Assembly: GCF_026627255.1 (NCBI RefSeq)
Contig: NZ_JAPNLM010000007.1
Span: forward strand, 1-64,000
Direction of reading: 5' to 3'
Length of the DNA stretch: 64,000 bases
Source of the DNA: Streptomyces antarcticus
GTDB taxonomy: Bacteria; Actinomycetota; Actinomycetes; Streptomycetales; Streptomycetaceae
Shown here: piece by piece, positions 1 to 11,161 of the stretch
Layout: every line of letters begins with the position of its first letter
How positions within the stretch are numbered: the first letter of the stretch is position 1
The notes under the pieces: generated by a model
Database searches by the model: none
Told to the model about the DNA's origin: nothing
Seen by the model: the letters and a program-made list of their open reading frames with translations, nothing else
Translations under genes and position numbers: made by a program

Positions 1-1
1 G

Positions 2-286
2 ACGCCCGCGAGATCCACATCGAGTACTGCGACCAGTGGAAGTCATGATCGACAGTCGCCGAGCACGCGCCGGCTACGGAGGGCGAGACAGGCATTCGGA
101 CAGTTCCAATACCCCACGTCACCATTAGCACCCGTGTCGCACCTGCAACTGGAGTCCATCCTGGCGGCCGCGGAGACCACTGCCGACGGCCAAGACGTCG
201 AGAGTCTGGACGATGTCTTCGCGCGCCTCGCTCGGGAGACGCAGGGTATCCAGGACATTGACAGCCTCCTCGAGGCGGCTCCGTGA
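2..286 (+). CDS. C-terminal remnant of an upstream recombinase-set gene (partial)
   Basis: This frame is open from the window edge to a TGA at 284-286. Its last 50 codons, from the GTG at 134, look coding (acidic and helical, with Leu-rich turns such as LESILAAAETT). The stop overlaps the GTG start of the next gene as GTGA, the same coupling seen between the first two genes of the minus-strand set at 13.07 kb. I infer that this is the 3' end of gene 1 of the set, normally a tyrosine recombinase, but no catalytic motif falls inside the visible part. It may be cut by the window or truly truncated. Confidence 0.35.
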   Translation, partial: TPARSTSSTATSGSHDRQSPSTRRLRRARQAFGQFQYPTSPLAPVSHLQLESILAAAETTADGQDVESLDDVFARLARETQGIQDIDSLLEAAP

Positions 287-2012
287 GCCCCCGCGGGCGT
301 CGTGCTGCCCGGCCACCATCTGGGCACCGCGCCGAGGCCCCGCTTGCTCAAGGCACACTGGTGGTGACCGTACTGAACAAAGCGGGCCACGCAAAGGAGT
401 TCGACTTCGCGCAGTTGGCCGTGGCCGCGCCGATGCAGCAGTCCCTGGCTGCCCGTTTCGCCGCCCAGTCCGTCCGGTGGACGAGCCACGGAACGGCGGA
501 GAGTACGTGGAAGAAGCTGCACCTGTTCGCGCGGTTCCTGTCCGAGCTGGAGAACCCGCCGTCGGACTTGGACGGCTTGACTGCGGCCATGCTCAAGCGT
601 TGGCGCACGCAGCACATCGGTTCCAGTGCGGGGCGGAACGCGCTGCAGCTCGTCCGTGCCCTGCTCTGGCGGGATCCGCGACTGGCTGACGGACCGGTGG
701 CCGAGGAGCTTGCCCGGCGCATTCCGAGTTCCAGTCCGAGTAAGCAGTCCTACGACGAGGAGGACCGAGAACGGGTGCGGCTGGCCGCGCAGAAGCAGTT
801 CCGGGCGGCCCTGCTACGGATTCGGGAGAATTCTGAGCTGCTGCATCAGTGGCGGTCCGGCACCCTTGACGAAGGTAGCCGTGAGTGGCGGCTTGGCCAG
901 ATCCTCGACGAAGTCGCCCGCACTGGTGACGTCCCTCGCAAGGTCGGCCCGCAGGGCAAAGCCTTCATGAGGAACCACCGTCTCCTGGGCGGGAGGAGGC
1001 CCGAGGTCACCTGGGGGCGGCTGTTCCTCACCCGCGGCGAGCTGACGGCGCTGGCCGTCCTCCTTACGGACAGGTTCGGATGGAACCTGTCCGTCTATGA
1101 CCGCATGCCCACGCCCACCACTGCGCCCGCAGTGGCAGAGACAGCAGCCAAGACCTACCAGATTCAGATCGAGAAGCGCCGCCGTGGCGGCGGACGTTGG
1201 TACTCAACGGAGAACATCACCGACTCCGGGGCCGACTCTCGCGGGCGACTGATCACCCAGGCCCTGGAAGCGACCGAGCACGGACGTCATCTGGCCGCCC
1301 GCCTGGCCCCAGGCACTGATCTGCTGATGGTCGCCCGCACAGGCCGGATCGGTCAGGAGCACGAGAACCTGGACCGCCCTATGCCGGTCGGTCCGCTCGC
1401 CTTCGGCGTCTCGGGCACCGACGGCAAGCGGTGGGCGCGGGCACACCAACTGGGCGGATCGCCGTTCCAGCGGACGCGCAGGACGACGGCGACTCGCGAA
1501 GGCCGTCCGTTGCAGCAGACGCAGGGGACACACGAGAGCGTCTACGTCCTGCCGGACAAGCACGTCCAACGAGCCGCCCAGAGCGTCATCGCAGACGGAG
1601 CGGCCGAGGCCCTGGAACAGGCCCGGGACGTCGTGTTCAGGGGCCGCCTGAGTCCACAGCGAGTGCCCGGGCACCAAGAAACGGCAACGGCCGACTGCGA
1701 GGACGCGGCGGCCAGCCCCTGGCCGGCCGCGGACGGCGACTGCGGGGCGGACTACCTACTCTGTCTGGCCTGTCCCAACGCTCACGTTCACCCTGACCAC
1801 CACCCTCGTCTGGCCCATCTGCACCAACGCCTTCTCAGCCTGCGCTCCGCACTGCCCGAGGACTCCTGGACCAAGCATTGGCAAGATCACCTGCTCCGGC
1901 TGGACGACCTGCGCAGCAAGTTGGGCCCGGCGTCCTGGAGTGCCGCCCTCGGCCAGGTCGACGAGGACGACCACCTCGTCATTGATCTCCTGCTGGAAGG
2001 GAACCTCGCTCC

Positions 2013-2016
<4 letters not shown>
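283..2016 (+). CDS. Recombinase-set gene 2, integrase-like protein
   Basis: The 577-residue protein is homologous in layout to the 637-residue product at 13071-11158 on the other strand. Both have an N-terminal SAM-like, DNA-binding-looking half (for example the helix rich in Trp, Lys and Leu near residues 70-90). Both end with a Cys-rich segment (LLCLACPNAHVHPDHHPRL, near residue 500). I do not see a clean Arg/His-x-x-Arg/Tyr active site, so it may be a non-catalytic or diverged partner of the true recombinases. It starts at GTG 283, overlapping the previous stop, and its own stop overlaps the next ATG. Three such genes in a row is the arrangement of Tn554 and RIT elements. Confidence 0.6.
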
Positions 2017-4582
<2,566 letters not shown>

Positions 4583-4627
4583 GCTCCTCAACTACGTAGC
4601 ACGTGAGCGCAGGGCTGCCAGGTTGCC

Positions 4628-6085
4628 CTACGTCGTCGGGGGTGGGGCGTCAACCGAACCGACCCCTAGGTGCGTGTCAACAAGGCCAAGAACAAGAGGG
4701 AGCTCGCCGATCAGGTAGTACTCACGTCCTCGAACTGGCTGCTTCCCATGAGCTTTGAGTTCCCGTAGCAAGGTTTTCTCCAGGAGGGGTGCGTCGTTCC
4801 CAGGGAGGTCCGTGAGCAAGCGCACTAGTCGATCGAACCCGTCTGATTTGTGGAATCTCAAGCGCTGTCGTGGGTCACCGGAAGTAATGCCAAACTTTAG
4901 ATGCCCATCGGACTCGTTCACGACCACGTAAAACACGTTCCATTCGTATCCTGCGCAGAACCTGCAGATTCCCTGCCCTTGCTGCACGCCGGCGGGCCTA
5001 ACGGTGGTTGTGTGTCCATTCCTGCATTGCACGAGATGTGGGACCTGGCCACCCCGCCAAGATTTTTCCTTGACTCTACCTCCGAGTCCGGCTACCGTCT
5101 TCTTGAAATTCTCCCAAGCAGTCTTCGGGTCTTTACCTGCACAGCTGCGGCACATGGTATGACCTTGCTGTATATCGTTAGGCCTCGGCGAGGCTATGTG
5201 GCCTTTAGGACACAAAACTTGGTGAGATGCATTAACCCCCTTCCATGCCTTGTAGATGGCGACCCCGCCGAGCTCCTCTATGGCGTTTCGGAAATACGCC
5301 TCGGCAGTTTTTGTGTCCAGGCCGACGCAGATTCTACATATACCCCTACCTTTCCCTGCCCCGCTTGGCCAAACTGCTATTTCATGGCCGCCCTTACAGC
5401 GAACCTTGTGTGGCGTTCCGGATCCTAGCCACTTTTCCTCTAGGACCTCTGCTCCCAAAGCGGTCATTCTACTTACGAAACTTTCCCATGCTCTTACTGA
5501 GTCATTCCCAGAGCAGGTGAAACACATTCCCTGACCGTTCTTTATGGAGCACGGCCTAGGACTGCACGTGTGCCCTTTTGGGCACAAGCATCGGTGAGGG
5601 GTCTGCGCCCCCAGCCAAGCCTCTTCCAGAACTTGACCGCCCAAGGTGTCGACCAGTTCCTTAAATTCGCTCAGCATCTCTTTTTCGCGGGCTGCCCTAT
5701 TGCAGACTTTGCAGATACCGTCCATCTTCAGGAGGTTGATTGGTTTGATTGATGACTCATGTCCTTCTGCGCAGCGGACTGAATACAATACCTTAGTGCC
5801 TGCCCACGGATTCAGAACCTCTCCGCCATGGTCGTCGATCTTCTCTTCGAAGTCTTTTTTCATCTGACTTGAAGAGCCCCTGCAGGCCGCACACGTGATG
5901 CGTCGCGCCTGCTGCACCGAATTGGGAACTAGAAATAGTTCATGCCCTTCCTTGCATTTCGCACGATGTTTTCCCTTAGATCCCAAATATTCCGATTCGA
6001 TGACTTCGATGCCGCAGGTGGCAGCCTTGATTCTAAATTCCAGCCAAGAGCGCGCCCGGACTTCATTCATGTTCCCTGTGGGCAT
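4628..6085 (-). CDS. Six tandem zinc ribbons fused to a GIY-YIG-like nuclease domain
   Basis: The 485-residue protein consists of six repeats of about 62 residues (spanning 8-385). Each has a helix with Phe, a GG-V/E-x-x-x-W-x-G segment, then C-x3-H (CKEGH, CAEGH, CPKGH, CKGGH, CPKGH, CRNGH) and a closing C-x2-C (CAAC, CKVC, CFTC, CRIC, CRSC, CRFC), so each can bind one zinc. The C-terminal 90 residues (from NVFYVVVNESDGHLKFGIT) carry a Tyr, an F-G-I-T core, an Arg helix (DPRQRLRFH) and a later Glu (LLEKTLLREL), which fits the GIY-YIG/T5orf172-like fold. The product is probably a DNA-binding endonuclease of mobile-element or phage type; its target is unknown. The codon use is clearly lower in GC than the neighbours, a sign of transfer. 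The start could be Met1 or Met6. Confidence 0.65.
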   Translation of the reverse strand: MPTGNMNEVRARSWLEFRIKAATCGIEVIESEYLGSKGKHRAKCKEGHELFLVPNSVQQARRITCAACRGSSSQMKKDFEEKIDDHGGEVLNPWAGTKVLYSVRCAEGHESSIKPINLLKMDGICKVCNRAAREKEMLSEFKELVDTLGGQVLEEAWLGAQTPHRCLCPKGHTCSPRPCSIKNGQGMCFTCSGNDSVRAWESFVSRMTALGAEVLEEKWLGSGTPHKVRCKGGHEIAVWPSGAGKGRGICRICVGLDTKTAEAYFRNAIEELGGVAIYKAWKGVNASHQVLCPKGHIASPRPNDIQQGHTMCRSCAGKDPKTAWENFKKTVAGLGGRVKEKSWRGGQVPHLVQCRNGHTTTVRPAGVQQGQGICRFCAGYEWNVFYVVVNESDGHLKFGITSGDPRQRLRFHKSDGFDRLVRLLTDLPGNDAPLLEKTLLRELKAHGKQPVRGREYYLIGELPLVLGLVDTHLGVGSVDAPPPTT

Positions 6086-6107
6086 CAGCTACCCTCACCC
6101 CTCCCCT

Positions 6108-6150
6108 GTGGATCACTTTCTAGGCGATTATCGCCTAGAAAGTGATCCAC
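6108..6150. promoter_or_regulatory. Perfect 20-bp-arm palindrome upstream of the zinc-ribbon nuclease gene
   Basis: The arms 6108-6127 (gtggatcactttctaggcga) and 6131-6150 are exact inverted repeats separated by tta. The site ends 22 bp upstream of the start codon of the minus-strand nuclease gene, where an operator or promoter would lie. It lacks a following T-run, so it is not a simple terminator. It could be an autoregulatory operator, a recombination or cleavage site for the adjacent nuclease, or a cruciform-forming element. The perfect symmetry is seen directly; any function is inference. Confidence 0.7.
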
Positions 6151-6172
6151 GAGGGCCATTTCGTACTGGGCT

Positions 6173-6382
6173 TCAGCTCATGATGTCGGGGGACGCCTCT
6201 ATGTCCTGATCCGAGACCGTCGCGCCTTGGACCTGCTTGCGCCAGACCTGCCGCCGCTCCATCGACCGCACGCTCACCCGCAGCACGTCAGTGATCTCGC
6301 CGTTCTTCTGCTCGCCTTCAAGTCGCTTGACGGCCGCCGCCGTAGTCGCTCCCGCATGGCTCTCTCAGCGTCGGTCAGCCCG
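6173..6382 (-). pseudogene. N-terminal remnant of an IS630-like transposase
   Basis: On the minus strand a GLTDAERAMRERLRR segment (one frame) is followed in another frame by VKRLEGEQKNGEITDVLRVSVRSMERR and a stop at 6173-6175. This order, an ...LT.AERA helix and then a VLRVSVRSMERR recognition helix, resembles the helix-turn-helix start of IS630-family transposases common in Streptomyces. The frame change and the absence of the catalytic domain show it is a remnant. The rest of 6151-6574 shows no other coding signal. Confidence 0.5.
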
Positions 6383-6574
6383 TCACCCTGCGCCTACCTA
6401 GCGCCCCTTGCCTACCAAACCCAAGCAAACGTAGCTAGGTGAACGTCCATGACATCACTCAGTCAAGTTCAGTAGCGAGGCCGCTGGAGCCATCACGCTG
6501 TGGCGGCCGCGCCTCGTCCCAGGGCCCTTCGAGTAGCCAAAGAATCTGAACACAAGAACTTGACAGGGAAACCC

Positions 6575-6903
6575 GTCAGCTGGCCGTACGGGTCATGGGT
6601 GATCACGATGTCCGGGCGGACCTCACGCAGGTGTCCCACGATCCGGCCGATGACCTCCTCCAGCGGGGCATCGACCAGCCGGGCCCGGCCGGGCGCCGAC
6701 TCGGGAATCCGGGCGTCGGCGTAGCCGAGCATGCGCGGTGAGCCCGCCCCGAGGGCCCGTACGGAGTGGGCGAGTTCGACGGCACGGTGGCTGTCCGGCG
6801 CCCAGGTGGCGGTGACGACGCCGGTCCGTGCCCCCGAAGCGGCGTGCTGTGCGAGGACGCCTCCGGCGACCAGCGCCTCGTCGTCGGGGTGCGCTTGTAG
6901 CCG
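6575..6903 (-). pseudogene. PIG-L/LmbE deacetylase fragment, cut at both ends
   Basis: The fragment begins right at the 177-bp repeat boundary with AHPDDEALVAGGVLAQHA, the metal-binding HPDDE motif of PIG-L deacetylases. It continues through LRALGAGSPRMLGYADARIP and ends just after the family's THDPYG motif. The normal first few residues are replaced by repeat sequence, and everything after HDPYG is replaced by unrelated DNA. Such enzymes remove acetyl groups from GlcNAc-type substrates, but this piece lacks the second half of the active site and cannot work. Confidence 0.7.
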
Positions 6904-7080
6904 GGGTTGTGAACTGACCGTTGACCGTCTTGATGCTCTGGCACCGATGGAGCTGGTGCCTAGCACAGAGCCGTGCTCTTCACCGTTCAACGAGGTCTCG
7001 TCCTGCTGCTGATGTTCGTCACCTTCGAGGCGGATTCAAGGGCTGTCTGAAGTCGTTGGGTGCGGAGGGCAAGGTGCTGG
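6904..7080. repeat. 177-bp direct repeat, copy 1 (recombinase-element terminus)
   Basis: This is identical by eye to 8593-8769. In copy 2 the sequence comprises the last about 30 codons of the DUF6262 gene plus 83 bp beyond its stop. Copy 1 is therefore an orphan end of the same or a sister mobile element, left next to the PIG-L fragment. Mismatches start abruptly at both borders (6903/8592 and 7081/8770). Confidence 0.9.
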
Positions 7081-7095
7081 GCTAGGCTCGTAGGC

Positions 7096-7257
7096 ATGGG
7101 AATCGACTGGGAGAACATGCTCGGCACAAGCGGCAACGGCCTCAACGACGCCTACGACAGCGCGGTCTCCGCGGTCATCTACAGCGATGACCCGGGGGAG
7201 GACCGCCGGCCACTCCCAGTCGGCGAAGAGCACGACGACACCGACGGCCTGCGCTGA
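7096..7257 (+). CDS. Small hypothetical protein (53 aa)
   Basis: The acidic 53-residue product starts MGIDWENMLGTSGNGL and ends with a run of charged residues. I do not recognise the family. The ATG lies 16 bp after the end of the 177-bp repeat, and no strong ribosome site is visible, so the insertion of the repeat may have removed its native 5' region. A strong terminator follows 14 bp after the stop, which supports a transcribed gene here. Confidence 0.45.
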   Translation: MGIDWENMLGTSGNGLNDAYDSAVSAVIYSDDPGEDRRPLPVGEEHDDTDGLR

Positions 7258-7270
7258 CCTGAGCGCACAC

Positions 7271-7304
7271 ACGAAAACGCCCCGGTGAGCCGGGGCGTTT
7301 TCGT
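7271..7304. terminator. Bidirectional intrinsic terminator
   Basis: A 15-bp perfect stem (acgaaaacgccccgg and its complement) surrounds a tgag loop. A-rich and T-rich edges make it usable in both directions. It sits between the convergent 53-residue gene (+) and the nitrilase gene (-). Confidence 0.85.
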
Positions 7305-7354
7305 TAGGGGTGCTACCAGAGGGTGGGGCCGACGAATCTGGCAGTAAGGCGGTC

Positions 7355-8284
7355 TCAGAACGCTGTGCGGACATCGCTGCGGGGGTCTCCCACGGGGGTC
7401 CGTTCGTCGTAGAGTCCGGCTCGGGCAGAGCGCCTCCAGGGGCGGGCGCGGCGAACGGCCATGTTGATGTCTTCGTCCTGCGAGTCGAGGTCGATGTCCG
7501 CGATCGCCAGGGCGGGATGTCCGTTCGCGGGGCAGCGCGCCAGCCACCGGCCGCCGGGTGCCACGATCCCGGACGGCGCTGTAGCGCTGAACTGGGCCGG
7601 GATGGCGTAGCCGATCCAGTAGTTGTAGAGCGTTCCGTACGCCTGAGCGACACGGGCCCGGGGCGCGTCGTCGACCATCACCGACAGCAGGACGCAGTCG
7701 ACGTCCAGGCGTTCGTACTCGGCGAACACCTCCGGGAAGTTGGCTTCGATGGACAGCGCGAAGCCGAGCCGAATGCCGTCCACCTCGATGACGAGCGGCT
7801 GGTGTCCTGGGGAATACAGGTAGGACACCTCGGTGTGTGACAGGAACCTCTTGTCGTACCGTGCGACCAGCTGGCCGTGGTCGGAGACGACGTAGAGGCT
7901 GTTGTGCGGTCGGTTCGGCGGTGTGAGCGGGTGGATCGATCCGAACACCGTCCACAGGCCGAGCTTTCCCGCCAGCGCGGTGATCGACTCCGCTTCCTCG
8001 CGCATCACATCCCACGCGGCACGGCTCCAATCAGCAGGCACCAGCTCGCCGGCCGGGCCCGCCGCCATTACGTGCTTGCTCGGGTAGGTGATCGCCCCCT
8101 CGGGGAATTGCACCAACCGCGCACCAGCCTCGGCGGCCTCGACCATCAGGGCCCGGATCTCTTGCCCGGCTGCCCGCAGTGCGCCTCGATCAGTGGGATC
8201 TTCCGGCACCGTGCTCTGCGCGACCGCCAGCCGCAATGTCCTGGCTACACTGAGGGGTTCGTCGGGGGCAGAAGTCGTAGTCAT
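7355..8284 (-). CDS. Carbon-nitrogen hydrolase (nitrilase family), catalytic Cys codon reads Ser
   Basis: The 309-residue protein has the nitrilase alpha-beta-beta-alpha layout: catalytic Glu in VQFPEGAITYP (about residue 62), catalytic Lys in ARYDKRFLSH (about 144) and the elbow GFALSIEANFPEVF (about 177). In active members the elbow residue is Cys (C-I-E or C-Y-E); here it is Ser (codon TCC, one base from TGC). Family members hydrolyse nitriles or amides. With Ser this protein may be inactive or altered. A GGAGAG ribosome site precedes the ATG at 8284. The gene lies just downstream of a PIG-L-like fragment on the same strand and may once have been cotranscribed with it. Confidence 0.75.
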   Translation of the reverse strand: MTTTSAPDEPLSVARTLRLAVAQSTVPEDPTDRGALRAAGQEIRALMVEAAEAGARLVQFPEGAITYPSKHVMAAGPAGELVPADWSRAAWDVMREEAESITALAGKLGLWTVFGSIHPLTPPNRPHNSLYVVSDHGQLVARYDKRFLSHTEVSYLYSPGHQPLVIEVDGIRLGFALSIEANFPEVFAEYERLDVDCVLLSVMVDDAPRARVAQAYGTLYNYWIGYAIPAQFSATAPSGIVAPGGRWLARCPANGHPALAIADIDLDSQDEDINMAVRRARPWRRSARAGLYDERTPVGDPRSDVRTAF

Positions 8285-8351
8285 CGCTCTCCGATGGGTA
8301 GGTGCTTGCTCGTGGGCGCGGTGAAAGGGCGGTCGGCACGCGGCCGAGGTG

Positions 8352-8592
8352 TCAGTGGGTCAGCTGGACTGGGTCGCCCTTTGCGTCGGTCTGGATGATC
8401 CGGTTCCGGTCGGCTTCGGGAAGGCGGGCGAGGATGCCGGGCAGGGGTCGCTCGCGTGCGACTTCGCCGCGGTGCGTGAGGATCGCCGCCCACTTCATGT
8501 CGGCCCACGGTGTGACGTCGACGCTGGTGGTCACGTACGAGTCAGGTACCGCGAGGATGGTCTTGCCGACGGCCTCCAGAAGCGGCCCGAGT
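8352..8592 (-). pseudogene. C-terminal fragment, probably of a PIG-L-type deacetylase
   Basis: The reading frame emerges from the 177-bp repeat at 8592 with no start codon of its own except inside the repeat. It reads LGPLLEAVGKTILAVPD, then VTTSVDVTPWADMKWAAI and ARERPLPGILARLPEADR. The TTSVDV...KWAAI..HR pattern resembles the C-terminal end of actinobacterial PIG-L deacetylases, which is notable because the other repeat copy abuts a PIG-L N-terminal half. The family assignment is tentative. Confidence 0.45.
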
Positions 8593-8769
8593 GGGTTGTG
8601 AACTGACCGTTGACCGTCTTGATGCTCTGGCACCGATGGAGCTGGTGCCTAGCACAGAGCCGTGCTCTTCACCGTTCAACGAGGTCTCGTCCTGCTGCTG
8701 ATGTTCGTCACCTTCGAGGCGGATTCAAGGGCTGTCTGAAGTCGTTGGGTGCGGAGGGCAAGGTGCTGG
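8593..8769. repeat. 177-bp direct repeat, copy 2 (end of the minus-strand recombinase element)
   Basis: This copy includes the 3' end of the DUF6262 gene (stop at 8676-8678) and 83 bp beyond. Identity with 6904-7080 stops abruptly at 8593, which therefore probably marks the outer end of the element. The distance between the two copies is 1689 bp. Confidence 0.9.
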
Positions 8770-9077
8770 ATCTGAGCTGCGGCGAGGGCAAGCTGAGTGA
8801 CCAGGTCTCGGTTCTGTCGCCGGAGCTTCGCATTGCGGGCGATGAGCTTGTCGTGCTCAGTTGGCCCGCGGCGAGGAGTGGCGGGTGCAGCCCGCTGTTC
8901 GGAGATCTCTTGTGCGATCTCGGGGTAGCGGCGACGGAAGGTTGTGTTGGTCAGGTTGAGGCGTCGGGCCAGCGTGAGGACGCTGGGTCTGGCGTTGGTT
9001 GCCCGGCAGGCGTCCAGCATCTCCTGGAGGTGCTTGCGGACCAACGCTTCGGGCAGATCGGGGACTGGGCGGGTCAT
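8676..9077 (-). CDS. DUF6262/TnpC-like small protein of the minus-strand set
   Basis: The 133-residue protein has an N-terminal helix-turn-helix-like region (VLTLARRLNLTNTTFRRRYP, about residues 37-56). It is followed by a charged coiled coil (EHDKLIARNAKLRRQNRDLV) that is likely an oligomerisation arm. It corresponds to the 140-residue product at 4160-4582. ATGA overlap with the upstream recombinase gene indicates coupled translation. Its C-terminal third lies inside the repeated element end. Confidence 0.75.
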   Translation of the reverse strand: MTRPVPDLPEALVRKHLQEMLDACRATNARPSVLTLARRLNLTNTTFRRRYPEIAQEISEQRAAPATPRRGPTEHDKLIARNAKLRRQNRDLVTQLALAAAQIQHLALRTQRLQTALESASKVTNISSRTRPR

Positions 9078-11161
9078 GCCGGGAGGATCTCCTGCCCGTT
9101 GGCCACCAGGAAGGCCACAACCTCAGCCCGCCGGTTTTGATGGAGTTGCTTCAGGCGGGGCGCCAGTGTCGGCCGTGAGTCGAGCCGCTTGTCGATGCGG
9201 GCGATCTCGCGTTGCCAGGCGGCGACATTTTCCGGCGTGAGCGTGACATTGCGGCAGGCCAGAGGCAGGCAGCCGCCGTGGGCAGGCAGACCCTCGCTGT
9301 TCCCGCGGCGCGCTTTCTCGCAGAGGGCCTTGGCTGGGTCGTTCACACAGGTGATGTACTCGCCGGGGTAGATCGCCGGATCGTTGCGCTTCATGATCCT
9401 TCTCAGGCGGTGCTTGTCCAGGGCGAGCTGGCCCTGGAACTGAACTCGATCTCCGAAGTCCGTCAGGCGCCGGGTGGCCTCTTCGGCTGATGGGCCGACG
9501 AGGTCGAGGTGCTGGTGGGCTTCGATCATTTCCATGTAGACCTCGCCGCGGGCGATGGCCTGCTCGCTTTCGACCTCGGCTCGGAAGCCGGAGTCGCTGG
9601 TGCCGGCGTAACCCTCGAACATCCGGATCGACCGGTGCCGGTATTGCAGGGCGCCGGCGATGACTCCGCCTGGGTGCCGCGCGATGAACCAGGCCAGGGT
9701 CCGTCGGAAGTAGCTGGTCTTGAGCTTGAAGGGCCGGCCAGCACTGTCCAAGATGAGGTCGCTGCGACCCCGGTCTGCGCAGAGCTGGTTCACGAACACC
9801 ACGAGCTCGTTGAGATGTGTGTTGGTCGCTCTATTGCCCACCACCTCGTTCGATGACTTCTTGGTGCCGTTGCCGTGAAGGAGCCCCGCGAAGAGGTAGT
9901 CGCAGGTCGTGGGCTGGAGCTTCTCGAGCATCTCAACTGCGCGGACGACAGTTGCGCAGACCGTCCATGTCGCCGGGACGCCCTCCACCTCGTCCTCCCC
10001 CTTGAACGCGAGGCTGCTGAGTTTCCAGCGGTAGGGACGGCCGTCTTCGTCGTACTTGATCTCGATGCAGTCCCGCTTGATGTGCTTGACCTCGCTTTCT
10101 CGCATGCCACTGAGAAAGGCGATCACCACGTAGCAGGAAGCCTGGAGAATGCGGCCGAGCCGGGCCAGGCCGTTCGCTGTCTCGTGACTGGTAGCGATCG
10201 AGTCAACCCACGGTGCTCCGTCCAGACGCCCTTGGATGGTTCCGTTAAGGAATGCGCTGTCGACCACGCCGACGACAGCGGCCGCGGTCGTGAGGGCATC
10301 TGGGTGAGGACGGATGCTTCCCTGCCGGCAGCCAAGGAGACGGCCGAATTGGCTGAGGCTCGGCTGTCCGCGCCAGCCGGGCAGCGGACGTCCGGCGTCG
10401 ACGTGTTCGTCAAGGATCGCCTGCAGACGTGGTCCGACATCGGCTCGGTCCCGGTTTGGGCCAACGCGGATGTCGCGAGTTGCCCGCCATTCCCGATCCG
10501 CTTCGAGGATGTCGGGGGCGAAGTCGTCGATGAAACGCAGTGCCCAGACCAACAAGGGCCCCATGACTTCCTCGGGCAGCCGGTCAGTCTTGTTCTCGCC
10601 CCGCGCGGTATGAGTCGACTCCCTCCATCCGTCGAGGTGGAGCGGGTCGAACCGCAGCGCATGTTCCCCCATCTGCAAACGCCAACGCCAGAGCACCCGC
10701 ACTCCGCCTCGAGAGGACTCTCGCTGAGAGCGATTGTTCGGGAAACGGGCCAGGAGGTGTTTGCCGTAGTCCTCGAGATCGCCTGACGACAGCAGGGACA
10801 GTTCGTTCTGCTCCGGTGGCCACCGATTGTCGAGCCACATCACGAACCGTCGAATCTCAGTGAACATGCCTCGGATGGTGGCGACGGTTGGGAGTACTTC
10901 GCCGTCCGGAGGCTCCAGAGAGAGCAAGGTGTAGAACAGCTGCTTGGCCGCCGGCCGAAACCGCTGAGGCAGGGACAAGAAGTTGATGATCAACGCGTAC
11001 TCGTGGATCTTGAGGCGCGCGGGCGTCAGATGCCAGACGTCGTGGCTGTAGCGGGAGGTGTCCTCCAGCCGGGTTCCCGGCCGCAGCGGGCGGCCGTGGA
11101 GAACGTATGGGTCTTCGAGCGTGACGGCGGTGGGGTTGGAGGCGAAGATCGCAATGCTCAC
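9074..11161 (-). CDS. Tyrosine recombinase, gene 3 of the minus-strand set
   Basis: I chose the GTG at 11161, which overlaps the previous stop (GTGA), giving 695 residues. The longer frame upstream of it only shadows gene 2. Catalytic signs are IAFLSGMRESEVKHIKRDC (Arg I, about residue 351), SYFRRTLAWFIARHPGG (box II, about 485) and a candidate Tyr in FEGYAGTSD (about 516). The C-terminal Cys-rich region (CVNDPAKALCEKARRG, later GGCLPLAC) matches the plus-strand homologue at 2013-4163. The box II His normally three residues before Arg is not obvious (SYFRR), as also in the homologue. Confidence 0.8.
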   Translation of the reverse strand: MSIAIFASNPTAVTLEDPYVLHGRPLRPGTRLEDTSRYSHDVWHLTPARLKIHEYALIINFLSLPQRFRPAAKQLFYTLLSLEPPDGEVLPTVATIRGMFTEIRRFVMWLDNRWPPEQNELSLLSSGDLEDYGKHLLARFPNNRSQRESSRGGVRVLWRWRLQMGEHALRFDPLHLDGWRESTHTARGENKTDRLPEEVMGPLLVWALRFIDDFAPDILEADREWRATRDIRVGPNRDRADVGPRLQAILDEHVDAGRPLPGWRGQPSLSQFGRLLGCRQGSIRPHPDALTTAAAVVGVVDSAFLNGTIQGRLDGAPWVDSIATSHETANGLARLGRILQASCYVVIAFLSGMRESEVKHIKRDCIEIKYDEDGRPYRWKLSSLAFKGEDEVEGVPATWTVCATVVRAVEMLEKLQPTTCDYLFAGLLHGNGTKKSSNEVVGNRATNTHLNELVVFVNQLCADRGRSDLILDSAGRPFKLKTSYFRRTLAWFIARHPGGVIAGALQYRHRSIRMFEGYAGTSDSGFRAEVESEQAIARGEVYMEMIEAHQHLDLVGPSAEEATRRLTDFGDRVQFQGQLALDKHRLRRIMKRNDPAIYPGEYITCVNDPAKALCEKARRGNSEGLPAHGGCLPLACRNVTLTPENVAAWQREIARIDKRLDSRPTLAPRLKQLHQNRRAEVVAFLVANGQEILPA

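Noticed and set aside
1..48. Frame ending EIHIEYCDQWKS, recalling the start of SelW/Rdx-like proteins
   Set aside because: Only 15 residues are visible and the CxxC motif is not completed; the similarity is too short to annotate.
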